From: Saprospiraceae bacterium
GTDB lineage: Bacteria > Bacteroidota > Bacteroidia > Chitinophagales > Saprospiraceae
Assembly (NCBI GenBank): GCA_016717105.1
Contig: JADKGF010000001.1
Coordinates: 248,001-312,000 of the forward strand
Reading direction: 5' to 3'
Length of the DNA stretch: 64,000 nucleotides
The notes under the pieces were generated by a model. The model had not been told where the DNA came from. It saw only the letters and a program-made list of their open reading frames with translations, and searched no databases. The position numbers and the translations under genes are program-made. Each line of letters opens with the position of its first letter. The first letter of the stretch is position 1. Below are positions 53,301 through 62,443 of the stretch, one piece after another.

Positions 53301-56030
53301 ATGACATACGATAATTTTACTGTAAATGCACAGGAAGCTATTTTAAAATCGCAACAATTAGCCGGATCATTAGAGCAACAAGGTGTAGATACCATCCATC
53401 TCATCAAGGGAATCATGGAAACAGATCCTAAACTTGCTGAGTTCTTATTGAGTAAAATGGGTATAAATATTGCCATGCTCAAGCGTGATATAAATGTAGA
53501 GCTGGAGAAATATCCAAAGGTAGAAGGAGGCGATAAACAATATTTGACTAATGATGCCAATAAAGCATTGGGCACAGCCAAAAAGTTATTAAAGGATTTC
53601 GGTGATGAATTCATTACCATCGAACTCATGCTAATGGGTATCATCATGGGCGATGATAAGGCTGCTACCTTGCTGAAGAATCAAGGTGCAACGCCAGATA
53701 AAATGAAAATTGCCATCAACGAACTTCGTAAAGGTCGAAAAGTGACAGATCAAAATGCCGAAAATCAATATAATTCTCTTAAAAAATTTGCTGTTGACCT
53801 CAATGAAAGAGCGGAAAGCGGCAAACTCGATCCCATCATCGGGCGAGATGAAGAGATAAGGAGAATTTTACATATTCTGTCCCGAAGAAAGAAAAACAAT
53901 CCGATTTTGCTCGGAGATCCTGGTGTAGGTAAAACAGCCATTGTCGAAGGAATTGCATGGCGGATAGTGCAGCAGGATGTACCAGAGAACCTGAAAACCA
54001 AAAAGATTTATACTTTGGATATGGCTGCCTTAGTGGCTGGTGCCAAATATAAAGGTGAGTTCGAAGAGCGATTAAAAGCCGTGATCAATGAAGTCATCGC
54101 ATCTAATGGTGAAGTCATCCTATTTATTGATGAAATTCACACACTCATAGGAACAGGCGGAGGACAAGGAGCCATGGATGCTGCTAATATCTTGAAACCT
54201 GCTTTAGCAAGAGGTGAGCTTAGAACCATTGGTGCCACGACATTGGACGAATATCAGAAATATTTTGAGAATGATAAGGCTCTTGTCAGGAGATTTCAGA
54301 CGGTAAATATAGACGAGCCATCTGTAGAAGATACGATCTCTATTTTGCGTGGTATCCAAGAAAAATACGAAGTATATCACAAAATAGGTATTCTAGACGA
54401 AGCCCTTATCGCAGCTGCTGAGTTGTCTCACAGATACATTTCTGAGCGTAAATTGCCAGATAAAGCCATTGATCTTATAGATGAAGCTGCGGCAAAGTTG
54501 AGATTGGAACTTGATTCAGTACCCGAAGATGTGGACGAACTCGACAGAAAGGTGCGTCAATTAGAGATAGAACGCGAATTTATTAAAAAAGAAAATGATG
54601 AAAAGAAGCTTAAAGTCATTACCGAGCAAATAGCCAATGCCAAAGAAAAATTGGATTCAATAAGAGCAGCTTGGCAATCAGAAAAAGAAATCGTCGATAC
54701 GATCCAAAATATAAGGAAACAAATCGAACAACTCGAATACGAAGCCCAGAAAGCAGAGCGTGAAAGTGACTTCGAAAAGGTTGCAAAAATCCGATATGGT
54801 GACCTTAAAGAAAAGGAAGCCCAACTCAAAGTGGCCAATGAAAAATTGGAACAACTACCTGAAGATAGCAGGTTTACAAACGAAATGGTGACGGCCAATG
54901 ATATCGCTGATGTGATCAGTAAGTGGACAGGAATTCCAGTTTCAAAAATGCTTCAAAGTGAAAAGACAAAATTATTATCACTGGAAGAAGAAATTGGAAA
55001 GCGACTTATCGGCCAAAAAGAAGCCGTTGTAGCCGTGGCAGATGCTGTCCGTAGGAGTAGAGCTGGATTACAAGATGAAAAAAAACCAATTGGTTCATTT
55101 ATATTTTTAGGCCCGACTGGTGTAGGAAAAACTGAGTTGGCAAAAGCATTGGCTGAAGTACTCTTCGATGATGAGTCAGCGATCACACGTATAGATATGA
55201 GTGAATATCAAGAAAAACATTCAGTATCAAGACTTGTAGGAGCGCCTCCGGGCTATGTCGGATATGACGAAGGTGGCCAACTGACAGAGGCAGTACGCAG
55301 AAGACCTTATAGCATCATCTTGCTAGATGAGATAGAAAAGGCGCATCCAGACACATTCAATATTTTGTTGCAAGTATTGGATGACGGTAGATTGACTGAT
55401 AATAAAGGTCGTGTGGCAAATTTCAAAAATACCATCATCATCATGACATCCAATATGGGCTCCGAGGTGATATTGGAAAATTTTGAAGATCTCGATGCAC
55501 TCGGAGACAAACACAAAGCTGACATCATTGAGACCACCAAAATTGAAGTTTTCGACTTGCTAAAAGAAAATCTAAGACCAGAATTTCTGAATAGGATAGA
55601 TGAAAAAATTATGTTTTTACCATTGTCCAAAGCAGAAATCAAACAAATTGCAAGCTTGATGATCAAAAAATTGACCAAAAACCTGGCAAAACAAGAGATT
55701 GGCATTCAGTTTGACGAGTCGGCAATGGATCTACTGGCGGACTTGGGTTACGAACCACAATTCGGGGCGAGACCAATGACCAGAGTCATCCAAAAAGAAA
55801 TCATCAACGAACTGGCAAAAAATGTATTGAGTGGGAAGTTTGGAGCAGGAGATACAATCTATATCGGCACTGATGCCAAGGGATTTGTTTTTGCATCGGA
55901 GCCTACAAAATCCACATCAAAACCAAAAGTAGTAAAGGAAAACAATGTGGACAAGCTCAAGAAAGCAACCAAAGATGTCAATGATTTAGTTAAGGATATC
56001 GAAGAGGAAGATGAAGCAGATGATATTTAA
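53301..56030 (+). CDS. clpB: ATP-dependent chaperone ClpB
   Basis: A 909-residue AAA+ disaggregase. It has the Clp N-domain at about 1-145, NBD1 with Walker A GDPGVGKTAIVE and the LFIDEIHTLIG segment, a long coiled-coil middle domain at about 410-540, and NBD2 with GPTGVGKTELAK and ILLDEIEKAHPD. It solubilises aggregated proteins with DnaK in the cytosol. It is longer than typical ClpB (about 860) because of a charged, acidic C-terminal tail of about 40 residues after TIYIGTDAKGFVF. Confidence 0.96.
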   Translation: MTYDNFTVNAQEAILKSQQLAGSLEQQGVDTIHLIKGIMETDPKLAEFLLSKMGINIAMLKRDINVELEKYPKVEGGDKQYLTNDANKALGTAKKLLKDFGDEFITIELMLMGIIMGDDKAATLLKNQGATPDKMKIAINELRKGRKVTDQNAENQYNSLKKFAVDLNERAESGKLDPIIGRDEEIRRILHILSRRKKNNPILLGDPGVGKTAIVEGIAWRIVQQDVPENLKTKKIYTLDMAALVAGAKYKGEFEERLKAVINEVIASNGEVILFIDEIHTLIGTGGGQGAMDAANILKPALARGELRTIGATTLDEYQKYFENDKALVRRFQTVNIDEPSVEDTISILRGIQEKYEVYHKIGILDEALIAAAELSHRYISERKLPDKAIDLIDEAAAKLRLELDSVPEDVDELDRKVRQLEIEREFIKKENDEKKLKVITEQIANAKEKLDSIRAAWQSEKEIVDTIQNIRKQIEQLEYEAQKAERESDFEKVAKIRYGDLKEKEAQLKVANEKLEQLPEDSRFTNEMVTANDIADVISKWTGIPVSKMLQSEKTKLLSLEEEIGKRLIGQKEAVVAVADAVRRSRAGLQDEKKPIGSFIFLGPTGVGKTELAKALAEVLFDDESAITRIDMSEYQEKHSVSRLVGAPPGYVGYDEGGQLTEAVRRRPYSIILLDEIEKAHPDTFNILLQVLDDGRLTDNKGRVANFKNTIIIMTSNMGSEVILENFEDLDALGDKHKADIIETTKIEVFDLLKENLRPEFLNRIDEKIMFLPLSKAEIKQIASLMIKKLTKNLAKQEIGIQFDESAMDLLADLGYEPQFGARPMTRVIQKEIINELAKNVLSGKFGAGDTIYIGTDAKGFVFASEPTKSTSKPKVVKENNVDKLKKATKDVNDLVKDIEEEDEADDI

Positions 56031-56054
56031 GGAAAGATAGGAGTTAAGATTTTT

Positions 56055-56082
56055 AGGGTCGGAATTTTCTGACCCTTTTTTA
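56055..56082 (+). terminator. rho-independent terminator after clpB
   Basis: AGGGTCGG (56055-56062) pairs with CTGACCCT (56069-56076), followed by a T-run. Confidence 0.75.
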
Positions 56083-56086
56083 TGTG

Positions 56087-57442
56087 TCAATATTTCAAAT
56101 CTTCACGCCAATTGCCATATTTGAGATAGAAAAAGCTAGGTAAAAATAGCATAATCCAATATATCCACTCACTCATCCAGGCAACTTCCAGATCCATTTT
56201 CATCACTTCTATCACGATCCAGACATAAACAAGATAGGAAACAATTCCCAAGAATTCGATCCAAAAAACGATATTGGTTTTGCCAGTGGCTACGACAGCA
56301 TTGAGCCAAATCACACCTACACATAAAATGATCATAGCTGTGCTAACAACTCTCAGTGTACTTAGCCCTATATTTACAAAATCTCCTGATTGACCAAAAA
56401 GACCAAGAAATAAATCAGGATACAAATTGAGAATTACTACAAATATCGACATACCTGACACACTGATAATCACCATTTTTTTGATGATGGCAAAAATTTC
56501 TTCTTGTCTTCCTTGGCCGATGAGATTGCTGATGATGGTATTGGCCGACGAACCAAATGCCCATGAAAATACGCCACCAAGCCCAAATAAATTGCGCATC
56601 GTCTGAGAAACGGCTTGTTCTTCGTAAGTATAATTTCTACTGACCAAAATGAAAAATACCCACCAAGCGCCAGTACTGATGGCCAACTGACTCATCAGTG
56701 GAAATCCTTGTGTAAATACCAACCGAATTGTTTGCAGCTTGATCTTAAAATCAGGAATGATATTGAATCGTCTCCTTACATCTAAAGAATAAATGATCGC
56801 TATGACAGTCAACATACCAAGAAATTCGGAAATGACGGATGCATAAGCTGCGCCATTAAATCCTAAAGCGGGCAAGCCAAAGTGCCCGAATATCAATCCA
56901 TAATCCAATGCCAAATTGGTCAATGACTGGATAATTGCAATGATGATTAGGTATTTTGTTTTTTGTAAACTGATCAAAAATGCGTTTTGCATCTGTAAGC
57001 TATAGAGAAAAAACAAGCCACAAATGCGTATATTTAGGAATGATCCAGCCATCTTGGCACCATTGGATTCTACGCCTGCCCATCGCATGATCGGATGTAC
57101 AGTCGCCCAAGTAAAGGCCACAAATATTGCGGCAAGCCCTAAACCTAGGATCAAGCCATGCCAAAGAGACGAAAAAATTTCATTGCGATTGTCTTCTCCA
57201 GCGCGACGAGACATGATAGACAGCAAAGCATTATTTAGTCCATATCCGATAGCAGAAAATATCAGGTAATAAACGCCAGTGATTCCAGCCAATGCCAACT
57301 CTTTGCTTCCGATATGACCTAAAAAAGCAGCATTGAAGAGATAATTGAGTTCAGGAATAAGTTTTGCCATGCTAATAGGCAACGTCAGCAGGATGATACC
57401 TTTGATGCTGGTATCTACTTTGAGCGAAGTGTTATTGATCAT
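56087..57442 (-). CDS. MATE-family multidrug/Na+ antiporter
   Basis: A 451-residue inner-membrane protein with about 12 hydrophobic helices. MATE landmarks are LTLPISMAKLIPELNYLFNAAFLGHIGSKELALAG near the start, the repeat half containing GFPLMSQLAISTGAWWVFF, and a VGVIWLNAVVATGKT region. It should export cationic compounds using an ion gradient. The substrate is unknown. The VanY-like gene lies 4 bp upstream, so they are probably co-transcribed. Confidence 0.9.
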   Translation of the reverse strand: MINNTSLKVDTSIKGIILLTLPISMAKLIPELNYLFNAAFLGHIGSKELALAGITGVYYLIFSAIGYGLNNALLSIMSRRAGEDNRNEIFSSLWHGLILGLGLAAIFVAFTWATVHPIMRWAGVESNGAKMAGSFLNIRICGLFFLYSLQMQNAFLISLQKTKYLIIIAIIQSLTNLALDYGLIFGHFGLPALGFNGAAYASVISEFLGMLTVIAIIYSLDVRRRFNIIPDFKIKLQTIRLVFTQGFPLMSQLAISTGAWWVFFILVSRNYTYEEQAVSQTMRNLFGLGGVFSWAFGSSANTIISNLIGQGRQEEIFAIIKKMVIISVSGMSIFVVILNLYPDLFLGLFGQSGDFVNIGLSTLRVVSTAMIILCVGVIWLNAVVATGKTNIVFWIEFLGIVSYLVYVWIVIEVMKMDLEVAWMSEWIYWIMLFLPSFFYLKYGNWREDLKY

Positions 57443-57446
57443 AGTT

Positions 57447-58259
57447 TTATTTGGCTTTCATACAAGAAGGACTTATACCCAAAATATAATTTTTTACAAC
57501 ATCTATTTCCTTGGCTGTTTTTGCACCTAGAAAACCTTGGATCATTTCATTGGTCAATTTGGTTTTGGCTTGCTCTGTGATCGGAACAGAAACTGGCATA
57601 TAAGTCCAGTGCCATTTTTCTTCAAAATATCCGCTACTTCTATCACTTCCCATTTTAGAATACGGCTGACAAAAACCAAATTTGTACGCATTGGCTTTTA
57701 ACCAATTATACAGTTTTTGCCCTTCACCTTTTTCAAACCATGCATTATCAAAACTATTGAAGTCCATGTCTGTGCCCCAATGGTGCCGTGAAGTACCGGG
57801 CATAGAGCTATATTTCAAGATCGTTTTTGCCCTAGAAATATCGTCATGAATATCTTTGGATGCATTGGTACCATCTTCCAAGATTGTTTTGCCAGTCCAT
57901 TTATTTTCCCATATGCGTTTTTGGTTTTCAAAATTTCGTGTAGCAGATCTGATGACCAATTTTAACCCATCTTTGGCAGCAGCATTGTACATTTTTATAT
58001 AGGCTTCCAAAACATCTTTGCGTATATATCGCATCTCTTCATCACGGTATTTTGCCGGAATCAGGGTGAAATCCGGATGTGAAGCAGGATCAAATTTGCC
58101 CATGATGTAGTCGATATTGTATTCAGGTAGATTCTCTACTTTTAAAGTATCGATTACTGGAGATATTGCCACTTTTGTTGTAGGTACAATGACAGGATTT
58201 TGTGGCTTACAACTTGTAAGAATGCTATATGCTAGTACAATAAGATACTTTAAGGTCAT
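57447..58259 (-). CDS. VanY-like D-Ala-D-Ala carboxypeptidase lipoprotein (M15B)
   Basis: A 270-residue protein. From the ATG at 58259 it begins MTLKYLIVLAYSILTSCKPQ, a lipoprotein signal; the longer frame (58316) precedes this. The M15 zinc-site residues are visible in PGTSRHHWGTDMDF (His and Asp) and EEKWHWTYMP (catalytic Glu and His ligand). It would trim peptidoglycan stem peptides. A TATTTTTG promoter element lies upstream. Confidence 0.87.
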   Translation of the reverse strand: MTLKYLIVLAYSILTSCKPQNPVIVPTTKVAISPVIDTLKVENLPEYNIDYIMGKFDPASHPDFTLIPAKYRDEEMRYIRKDVLEAYIKMYNAAAKDGLKLVIRSATRNFENQKRIWENKWTGKTILEDGTNASKDIHDDISRAKTILKYSSMPGTSRHHWGTDMDFNSFDNAWFEKGEGQKLYNWLKANAYKFGFCQPYSKMGSDRSSGYFEEKWHWTYMPVSVPITEQAKTKLTNEMIQGFLGAKTAKEIDVVKNYILGISPSCMKAK

Positions 58260-58303
58260 GGTTTTGTGTTTAGATGATTTCCATGTGGATGAACACCATT
58301 CCG

Positions 58304-58311
58304 CAAAAATA
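58304..58311 (-). promoter_or_regulatory. TAnnTTTG element upstream of the VanY-like gene
   Basis: The minus strand reads TATTTTTG, 44 bases before the ATG at 58259; the longer start at 58316 lies upstream of it. Confidence 0.4.
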
Positions 58312-58408
58312 AACAATCCTATCCACTTACTGTTGAAATTTTACATATCGTGAAAGGCAGCATTCCAGTTTCGATGGCGTTATTATTAATGAAAAATGAT
58401 TGAGTGAT

Positions 58409-59080
58409 ATGAATAAAATAGTTTTGATTTTGACCCTATTCCTTTTGACAGATCCATTGATGTCGCAAATAGTAATAGCTCCTGAAGCGGGAATCTACCA
58501 TCGGCCTTATTTATTCAAGGTAATTTCTAATGGTGTGCAACAGGAAAAGATGGATTATTACCTAGGTCTAATGGGTGAAGTAAGGCTAATGCCCAAATTA
58601 TATGCACAAAGTCGAATCAATTACGTGTTTAGACACAATACGGAATCAGGTTATATATGGTGGTGCTTTTATCCATCCATTAAAGACGCAAAATTGACTA
58701 ATAAGGAGATGAATTTGAGTGTGGATATATTGTACGAACCAATCAAAAAAAGTAAAATTGGTATTGGTTTAGTTATGATTCACAAATTAAATTCGCATGT
58801 ACAAGAAAATTTTTATTTTGAGCCTTCGGTAATTAAATATTTTAACCCAAGTATTTATTATGCAGCATCGGTGGTAATTTCGCATAATTGGGGACGAATA
58901 GGGATAAGTGGTCGATATATCAATCTATTTAAATCCGAAAATATTGATAGTAATGATTCTAGGGTAATGAATGATAGATCAGGTTTTTCAGTTGGACTCA
59001 ATTATAGGCTGTTTGGTTATAAAATAACAATTTCTAAGATGAAAAGTGCAGTTAAAGTGAGCATAGTATTAATGAAGTAA
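58409..59080 (+). CDS. secreted barrel-like protein of unknown function
   Basis: A 223-residue protein with signal peptide MNKIVLILTLFLLTDPLMSQ; the ATG at 58409 is chosen over TTG at 58400. The rest is beta-rich (YYLGLMGEVRLMPKLYAQSRINYVF, RIGISGRYINLF), with a barrel-like end at SVGLNYRLFGYKITISK. The last residues (MKSAVKVSIVLMK) look like the beginning of the next gene's signal peptide rather than a barrel end. Family not recognised. Confidence 0.55.
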   Translation: MNKIVLILTLFLLTDPLMSQIVIAPEAGIYHRPYLFKVISNGVQQEKMDYYLGLMGEVRLMPKLYAQSRINYVFRHNTESGYIWWCFYPSIKDAKLTNKEMNLSVDILYEPIKKSKIGIGLVMIHKLNSHVQENFYFEPSVIKYFNPSIYYAASVVISHNWGRIGISGRYINLFKSENIDSNDSRVMNDRSGFSVGLNYRLFGYKITISKMKSAVKVSIVLMK

Positions 59081-59082
59081 AT

Positions 59083-59556
59083 TTGCTGTTTTGCTACAAA
59101 ATTTATGCTCAAAATGTAGGTTATTCCTATATCACGCCAGATAGTTTGTTTACTTTGATCCAAAATTCGCCTAAAATATCCATAATCCAATATTGGGTAC
59201 CAAGTTGTGAAAATGCTCCAAGAAATTTGCATAAATATGCAAACCTGCACCGCGAAAATAGTGAGGATGTTGATTTTTACTTTATTGCATTGACCAAAAG
59301 GATTTCACTTTTGGAAGAATTAGAGCGTAAAGTCAATTTTAATTCAAGCATATATTTAATGGATACATTGAATTCAGGAAGTGACTTATTTAAAAATAAA
59401 AGTACCTTCAATAAGCAATTTTTAAAATTATTTGGCTTAAAAAAGAAGGAAGATTTTCTTATAGCATATATTCATAAAAAGAGTGGAACACTGATTTTTA
59501 CAGACAAACTCAAAATTGACGAAAAGAAGATCAGAAAGATGATGAAAAAGAAATGA
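59083..59556 (+). CDS. thioredoxin-fold-like protein without CxxC, start uncertain
   Basis: A 157-residue frame starting at TTG 59083 with no ATG in frame; the LLFCYKIYAQ start looks like the end of a signal peptide (cleavage after YAQ). The KISIIQYWVPSCENAPRNLHKYANL block resembles the beta-alpha start of thioredoxin-like proteins (compare IxxFWAxWCxPC), but only a single Cys is kept. The C-terminus is Lys-rich. It follows the barrel-like gene by 2 bp. The true start may be at 59039 with a frameshift between 59072 and 59082. Confidence 0.5.
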   Translation: MLFCYKIYAQNVGYSYITPDSLFTLIQNSPKISIIQYWVPSCENAPRNLHKYANLHRENSEDVDFYFIALTKRISLLEELERKVNFNSSIYLMDTLNSGSDLFKNKSTFNKQFLKLFGLKKKEDFLIAYIHKKSGTLIFTDKLKIDEKKIRKMMKKK

Positions 59557-59584
59557 ATTATCACTTAGGTTTCATTATTTACTT

Positions 59585-59926
59585 TTAATACGATTTCTTC
59601 ATTTTCGCCCATAAAAATACTACTATCGATAAAAAAGAAGTACATGCCATCACGCCAAACCAAGCCGTCAATTCTACATCATCATGGCGAGCAAAATCAA
59701 AAATCATATAGACAATAAAAACTAACAACAACAATGTGACGCCCAAAGCAGCATTTCTTTGTTGGATGTTGTCTAAAATGATACCGTTATTGAGCGAGAG
59801 CAAAACGACACCAAACAAGAATGGTATCAACAAGCCAAAATCCTTATTCATGGAGTCATAATACATCCATAAACTGATGAAAATTGAAACTGTAGCGTGG
59901 ATTAAATTCGATTTTTGAAATGTCAT
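59585..59926 (-). CDS. small membrane protein with about four helices
   Basis: A 113-residue hydrophobic protein with segments near 10-25 (VSIFISLWMYYDS), 30-45 (LLIPFLFGVVLLSLN), 60-77 (ALGVTLLLLVFIVYMIF) and 88-106 (FGVMACTSFLSIVVFLW). No motif is recognised. It begins 4 bp after the GNAT toxin gene stop and may be co-transcribed with it, or be unrelated. Confidence 0.55.
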   Translation of the reverse strand: MTFQKSNLIHATVSIFISLWMYYDSMNKDFGLLIPFLFGVVLLSLNNGIILDNIQQRNAALGVTLLLLVFIVYMIFDFARHDDVELTAWFGVMACTSFLSIVVFLWAKMKKSY

Positions 59927-59929
59927 AAC

Positions 59930-60433
59930 TTATTGGAATAATTGATTTATGGTTTTCATGGACAAAAACATTTTGCCACTATCTGGCAATTTTACAAATC
60001 CATATTTTTTGTAAAAAAATTCAGCTTTTTGGTCAGTAGGATCTACAATGACAGCAAATGAACCAATAGATCTTGATATTTCATGGCATCTTTTGAGCGC
60101 ATCAATCAAAAGTAATTGTCCTAAACCTTGACCTTGAAATTTCGCGTCTATAGCAAGTCTTCCTAACAATATAGTTGGTATTGATTTATACGATTGAGGC
60201 AATTTTTTCTGAATGGATTCAGGTATGATATGAAGTGGGATACTATTATTTGATAATGTGTAATAACCTTTAACGAGATTATTTTCCGATTCTTTCATTA
60301 CGAAACAAACTGATAGTTTTCTCTTGATATCTTGATTTGCTTGAGTATGCAAATACATATCCAACAATTCATTGCCAGATGAAAACTTTTCTTTTTCGTG
60401 AAATGATTGTAGCGTTTCGGTAAGATATGTCAT
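59930..60433 (-). CDS. GNAT-family acetyltransferase toxin, TacT-like
   Basis: A 167-residue GNAT. LLGRLAIDAKFQGQGLGQLLL holds the acetyl-CoA-binding Q/RxxGxG/A motif (here QGQGLG), and the C-terminal FFYKKYGFVKLP segment has the catalytic-type Tyr. The N-terminus (HEKEKFSSGNELLDMYLHTQA) is typical of GNAT toxins that acetylate aminoacyl-tRNA. It overlaps the DUF1778 antitoxin gene by 4 bases (60430-60433), as in TacAT/AtaRT modules. Confidence 0.85.
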   Translation of the reverse strand: MTYLTETLQSFHEKEKFSSGNELLDMYLHTQANQDIKRKLSVCFVMKESENNLVKGYYTLSNNSIPLHIIPESIQKKLPQSYKSIPTILLGRLAIDAKFQGQGLGQLLLIDALKRCHEISRSIGSFAVIVDPTDQKAEFFYKKYGFVKLPDSGKMFLSMKTINQLFQ

Positions 60434-60722
60434 AAAGACAATGCTTCTTTGTATTTTATTGTTGCTTTTGTCAGCGCATCATTCGGTGCCTGTGGATTGA
60501 AAATCACGTCAAAGAATATTTCGTTATCCTTTTCCGATGATAATATGGCATCTTTTTTTGAAATGATTTCTGTTGCCTTTTCTTGTAAAGCCATAATGAC
60601 AAAATCTGTCAAATTTCTAAATCCTCCTAAAACGGCAGCTTTTTCCAAAAAAGCGCTTTTTGGTCTTTTGGCAATCTAGTATCAAACCGAGCATCTTTTA
60701 TATGTACACCTTTTGTGGTCAA
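60430..60722 (-). pseudogene. DUF1778 antitoxin, one frameshift (probable sequence error)
   Basis: The intact frame from 60648 gives EKAAVLGGFRNLTDFVIMAL and the C-terminal toxin-binding part. Upstream, in another frame, TTG at 60722 starts TTKGVHIKDARFDTRLPKDQ, the ribbon-helix-helix DNA-binding half. Adding one base (or removing two) in the A6 run at 60647-60652 joins them into about 97 residues, the usual size of TacA-type antitoxins. It should neutralise the GNAT toxin and repress the operon. Confidence 0.78.
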
Positions 60723-60740
60723 AATTTCTATATTTTCATG

Positions 60741-60748
60741 CAAATGTA
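60741..60748 (-). promoter_or_regulatory. TAnnTTTG element upstream of the toxin-antitoxin operon
   Basis: The minus strand reads TACATTTG, 18 bases before the TTG at 60722. This supports the repaired antitoxin start. Confidence 0.45.
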
Positions 60749-60803
60749 CGGTATATTTCAGTACAATTCAAGTGTTTTATCAAAATTGATACACAAACAA
60801 TTA

Positions 60804-62426
60804 TTACAACTTCTCAAAAATAAAATTGGTCATCTTTGTGTACAAGTGGATCGTAGCATTGTCTCCGTAGATACCGTGATTTCTATTGGGATAAAAATAG
60901 GTATCAAATTGTTTATTGGCCTTGATGAGTGCATTGGCCATTTCTACCGTATTTTGGAAATGTACATTATCATCAGCCATACCATGTACCAGCAGATAAT
61001 TGCCCTTTAGCCTGTCCGCAAAATATACCGGAGAATTGTCAGCATAACCCTTAGCATTTTCTTCTGTGGTGCGCATATATCTTTCAGTATAGACGCTATC
61101 ATACCATTTCCAGTTGGTCACGGGCGCAACGGCTATGGCTGCTTTAAATACATCATTGCCTTTGAGGATGCAAAGTGATGACATATATCCACCATAGCTC
61201 CAGCCGAAAATACCTATGCGGTTTTTGTCCACATAAGGTTGTGTGCCTAGGTATTTTGCAGCTTCTATTTGGTCCAAGGTTTCATAATGTCCTAGTTGTA
61301 GATAGGTCATCTTCTTGAACTCTTCGCCACGAGCGCCAGTACCTCGACCATCAACACATACGACAACATATCCTGCTTGCGCAATCATTTGATACCACCA
61401 ATAGCTAGAGCCTTTCCAACTATCAGTAACAGATTGGCTTCCAGGTCCACTATATTGTGTCATAAAAACTGGATATTTTCTCGTCGCGTTAAAGTCTTTT
61501 GGCTTGATCATCCATCCATTCAATTTTACATTTTCCGAAGTTGTAAATGTAAAAAACTCTACTGGCAATGCGCCATATTCTTCTTGTATCTTGCCGTAAT
61601 TGACATTATCTTCGATGGTCCTAATTTTTTTGCCTTGACGATCCAGTACAGTAAATGTAGGCGCCGTGTTTATTGTACTATGGGCATTGCTGAAATAATC
61701 AAACGTCTTGCTGAATTCTGCACTATTGCTACCAATCAAAGTAGGCGTAAGGTTTGTCAGATTTTTACCTTCCAAATCTACTGAAAATACGTGTTTTTGC
61801 ATTGGCGATTTCTCAGCAGCCTGAAAATATACCTTTTTATTTTTTTCATCCACGCCATAAAATGCAGTGACATCATAGTTTCCAGTGGTTAGTTTTGCCT
61901 TTTGCTTGCCTTCCATAGTCATCAGATATAGTTGGTTGTATCCTTCTTTCTCTGAATACCAAACAAAATGTTTTCCATCATTTAAGAATGTGAGATCGTC
62001 GGTGATATCTATGTAATATTTGTTGGTTTCTTCATACATCACGGATGATTTATTGTTTTTGGTATCTGTGATGTACAGCTTTAGGTTATTTTGATGACGA
62101 TTCATTTTAAATACACATAGTTTACTTGCGTCTTGCGTCCATTTCATACGTGGAATGTACATTTCAGTCATATCGCCTATATCGGCTTTCACCGCTTTAC
62201 CTCTAGCCATTTCGAATACCCAAGCCGAGACCTCAGCATTTTTTTCGCCTACTTTCGGATATTTGAATGTTTGGTGTATAGGATACATGTCATCATTGTA
62301 CAATTGCATCGTAAACTCAGGTACATTACGCTCATCGAAGCGAATAAATGCAATCTTTTTGCTGTCAGGCGACCAATAAAATGCTCGAGTAAAGCTAAAT
62401 TCCTCTTCATAAACCCAGTCACACAT
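60804..62426 (-). CDS. S9-family dipeptidyl peptidase IV, catalytic C-terminal fragment (frameshifted)
   Basis: Main part of a DPP-IV-like serine peptidase. The catalytic motif GWSYGGYMSS has the nucleophile Ser; HGMADDNVHFQN has the Asp and NRNHGIYG the His. Upstream is the beta-propeller (FYWSPDSKKIAFIRFDE, IDITDDLTFLNDGKHFVWYS). The frame opens at about 62443 after an indel in the T5 run at 62443-62447; adding one base joins it to the N-terminal part (60804-62974, about 720 residues, the usual DPP-IV length). It releases N-terminal dipeptides with Pro or Ala at position 2 in the envelope. Confidence 0.9.
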   Translation of the reverse strand: MCDWVYEEEFSFTRAFYWSPDSKKIAFIRFDERNVPEFTMQLYNDDMYPIHQTFKYPKVGEKNAEVSAWVFEMARGKAVKADIGDMTEMYIPRMKWTQDASKLCVFKMNRHQNNLKLYITDTKNNKSSVMYEETNKYYIDITDDLTFLNDGKHFVWYSEKEGYNQLYLMTMEGKQKAKLTTGNYDVTAFYGVDEKNKKVYFQAAEKSPMQKHVFSVDLEGKNLTNLTPTLIGSNSAEFSKTFDYFSNAHSTINTAPTFTVLDRQGKKIRTIEDNVNYGKIQEEYGALPVEFFTFTTSENVKLNGWMIKPKDFNATRKYPVFMTQYSGPGSQSVTDSWKGSSYWWYQMIAQAGYVVVCVDGRGTGARGEEFKKMTYLQLGHYETLDQIEAAKYLGTQPYVDKNRIGIFGWSYGGYMSSLCILKGNDVFKAAIAVAPVTNWKWYDSVYTERYMRTTEENAKGYADNSPVYFADRLKGNYLLVHGMADDNVHFQNTVEMANALIKANKQFDTYFYPNRNHGIYGDNATIHLYTKMTNFIFEKL

Positions 62427-62443
62427 ACCATTGATGATAGCGT

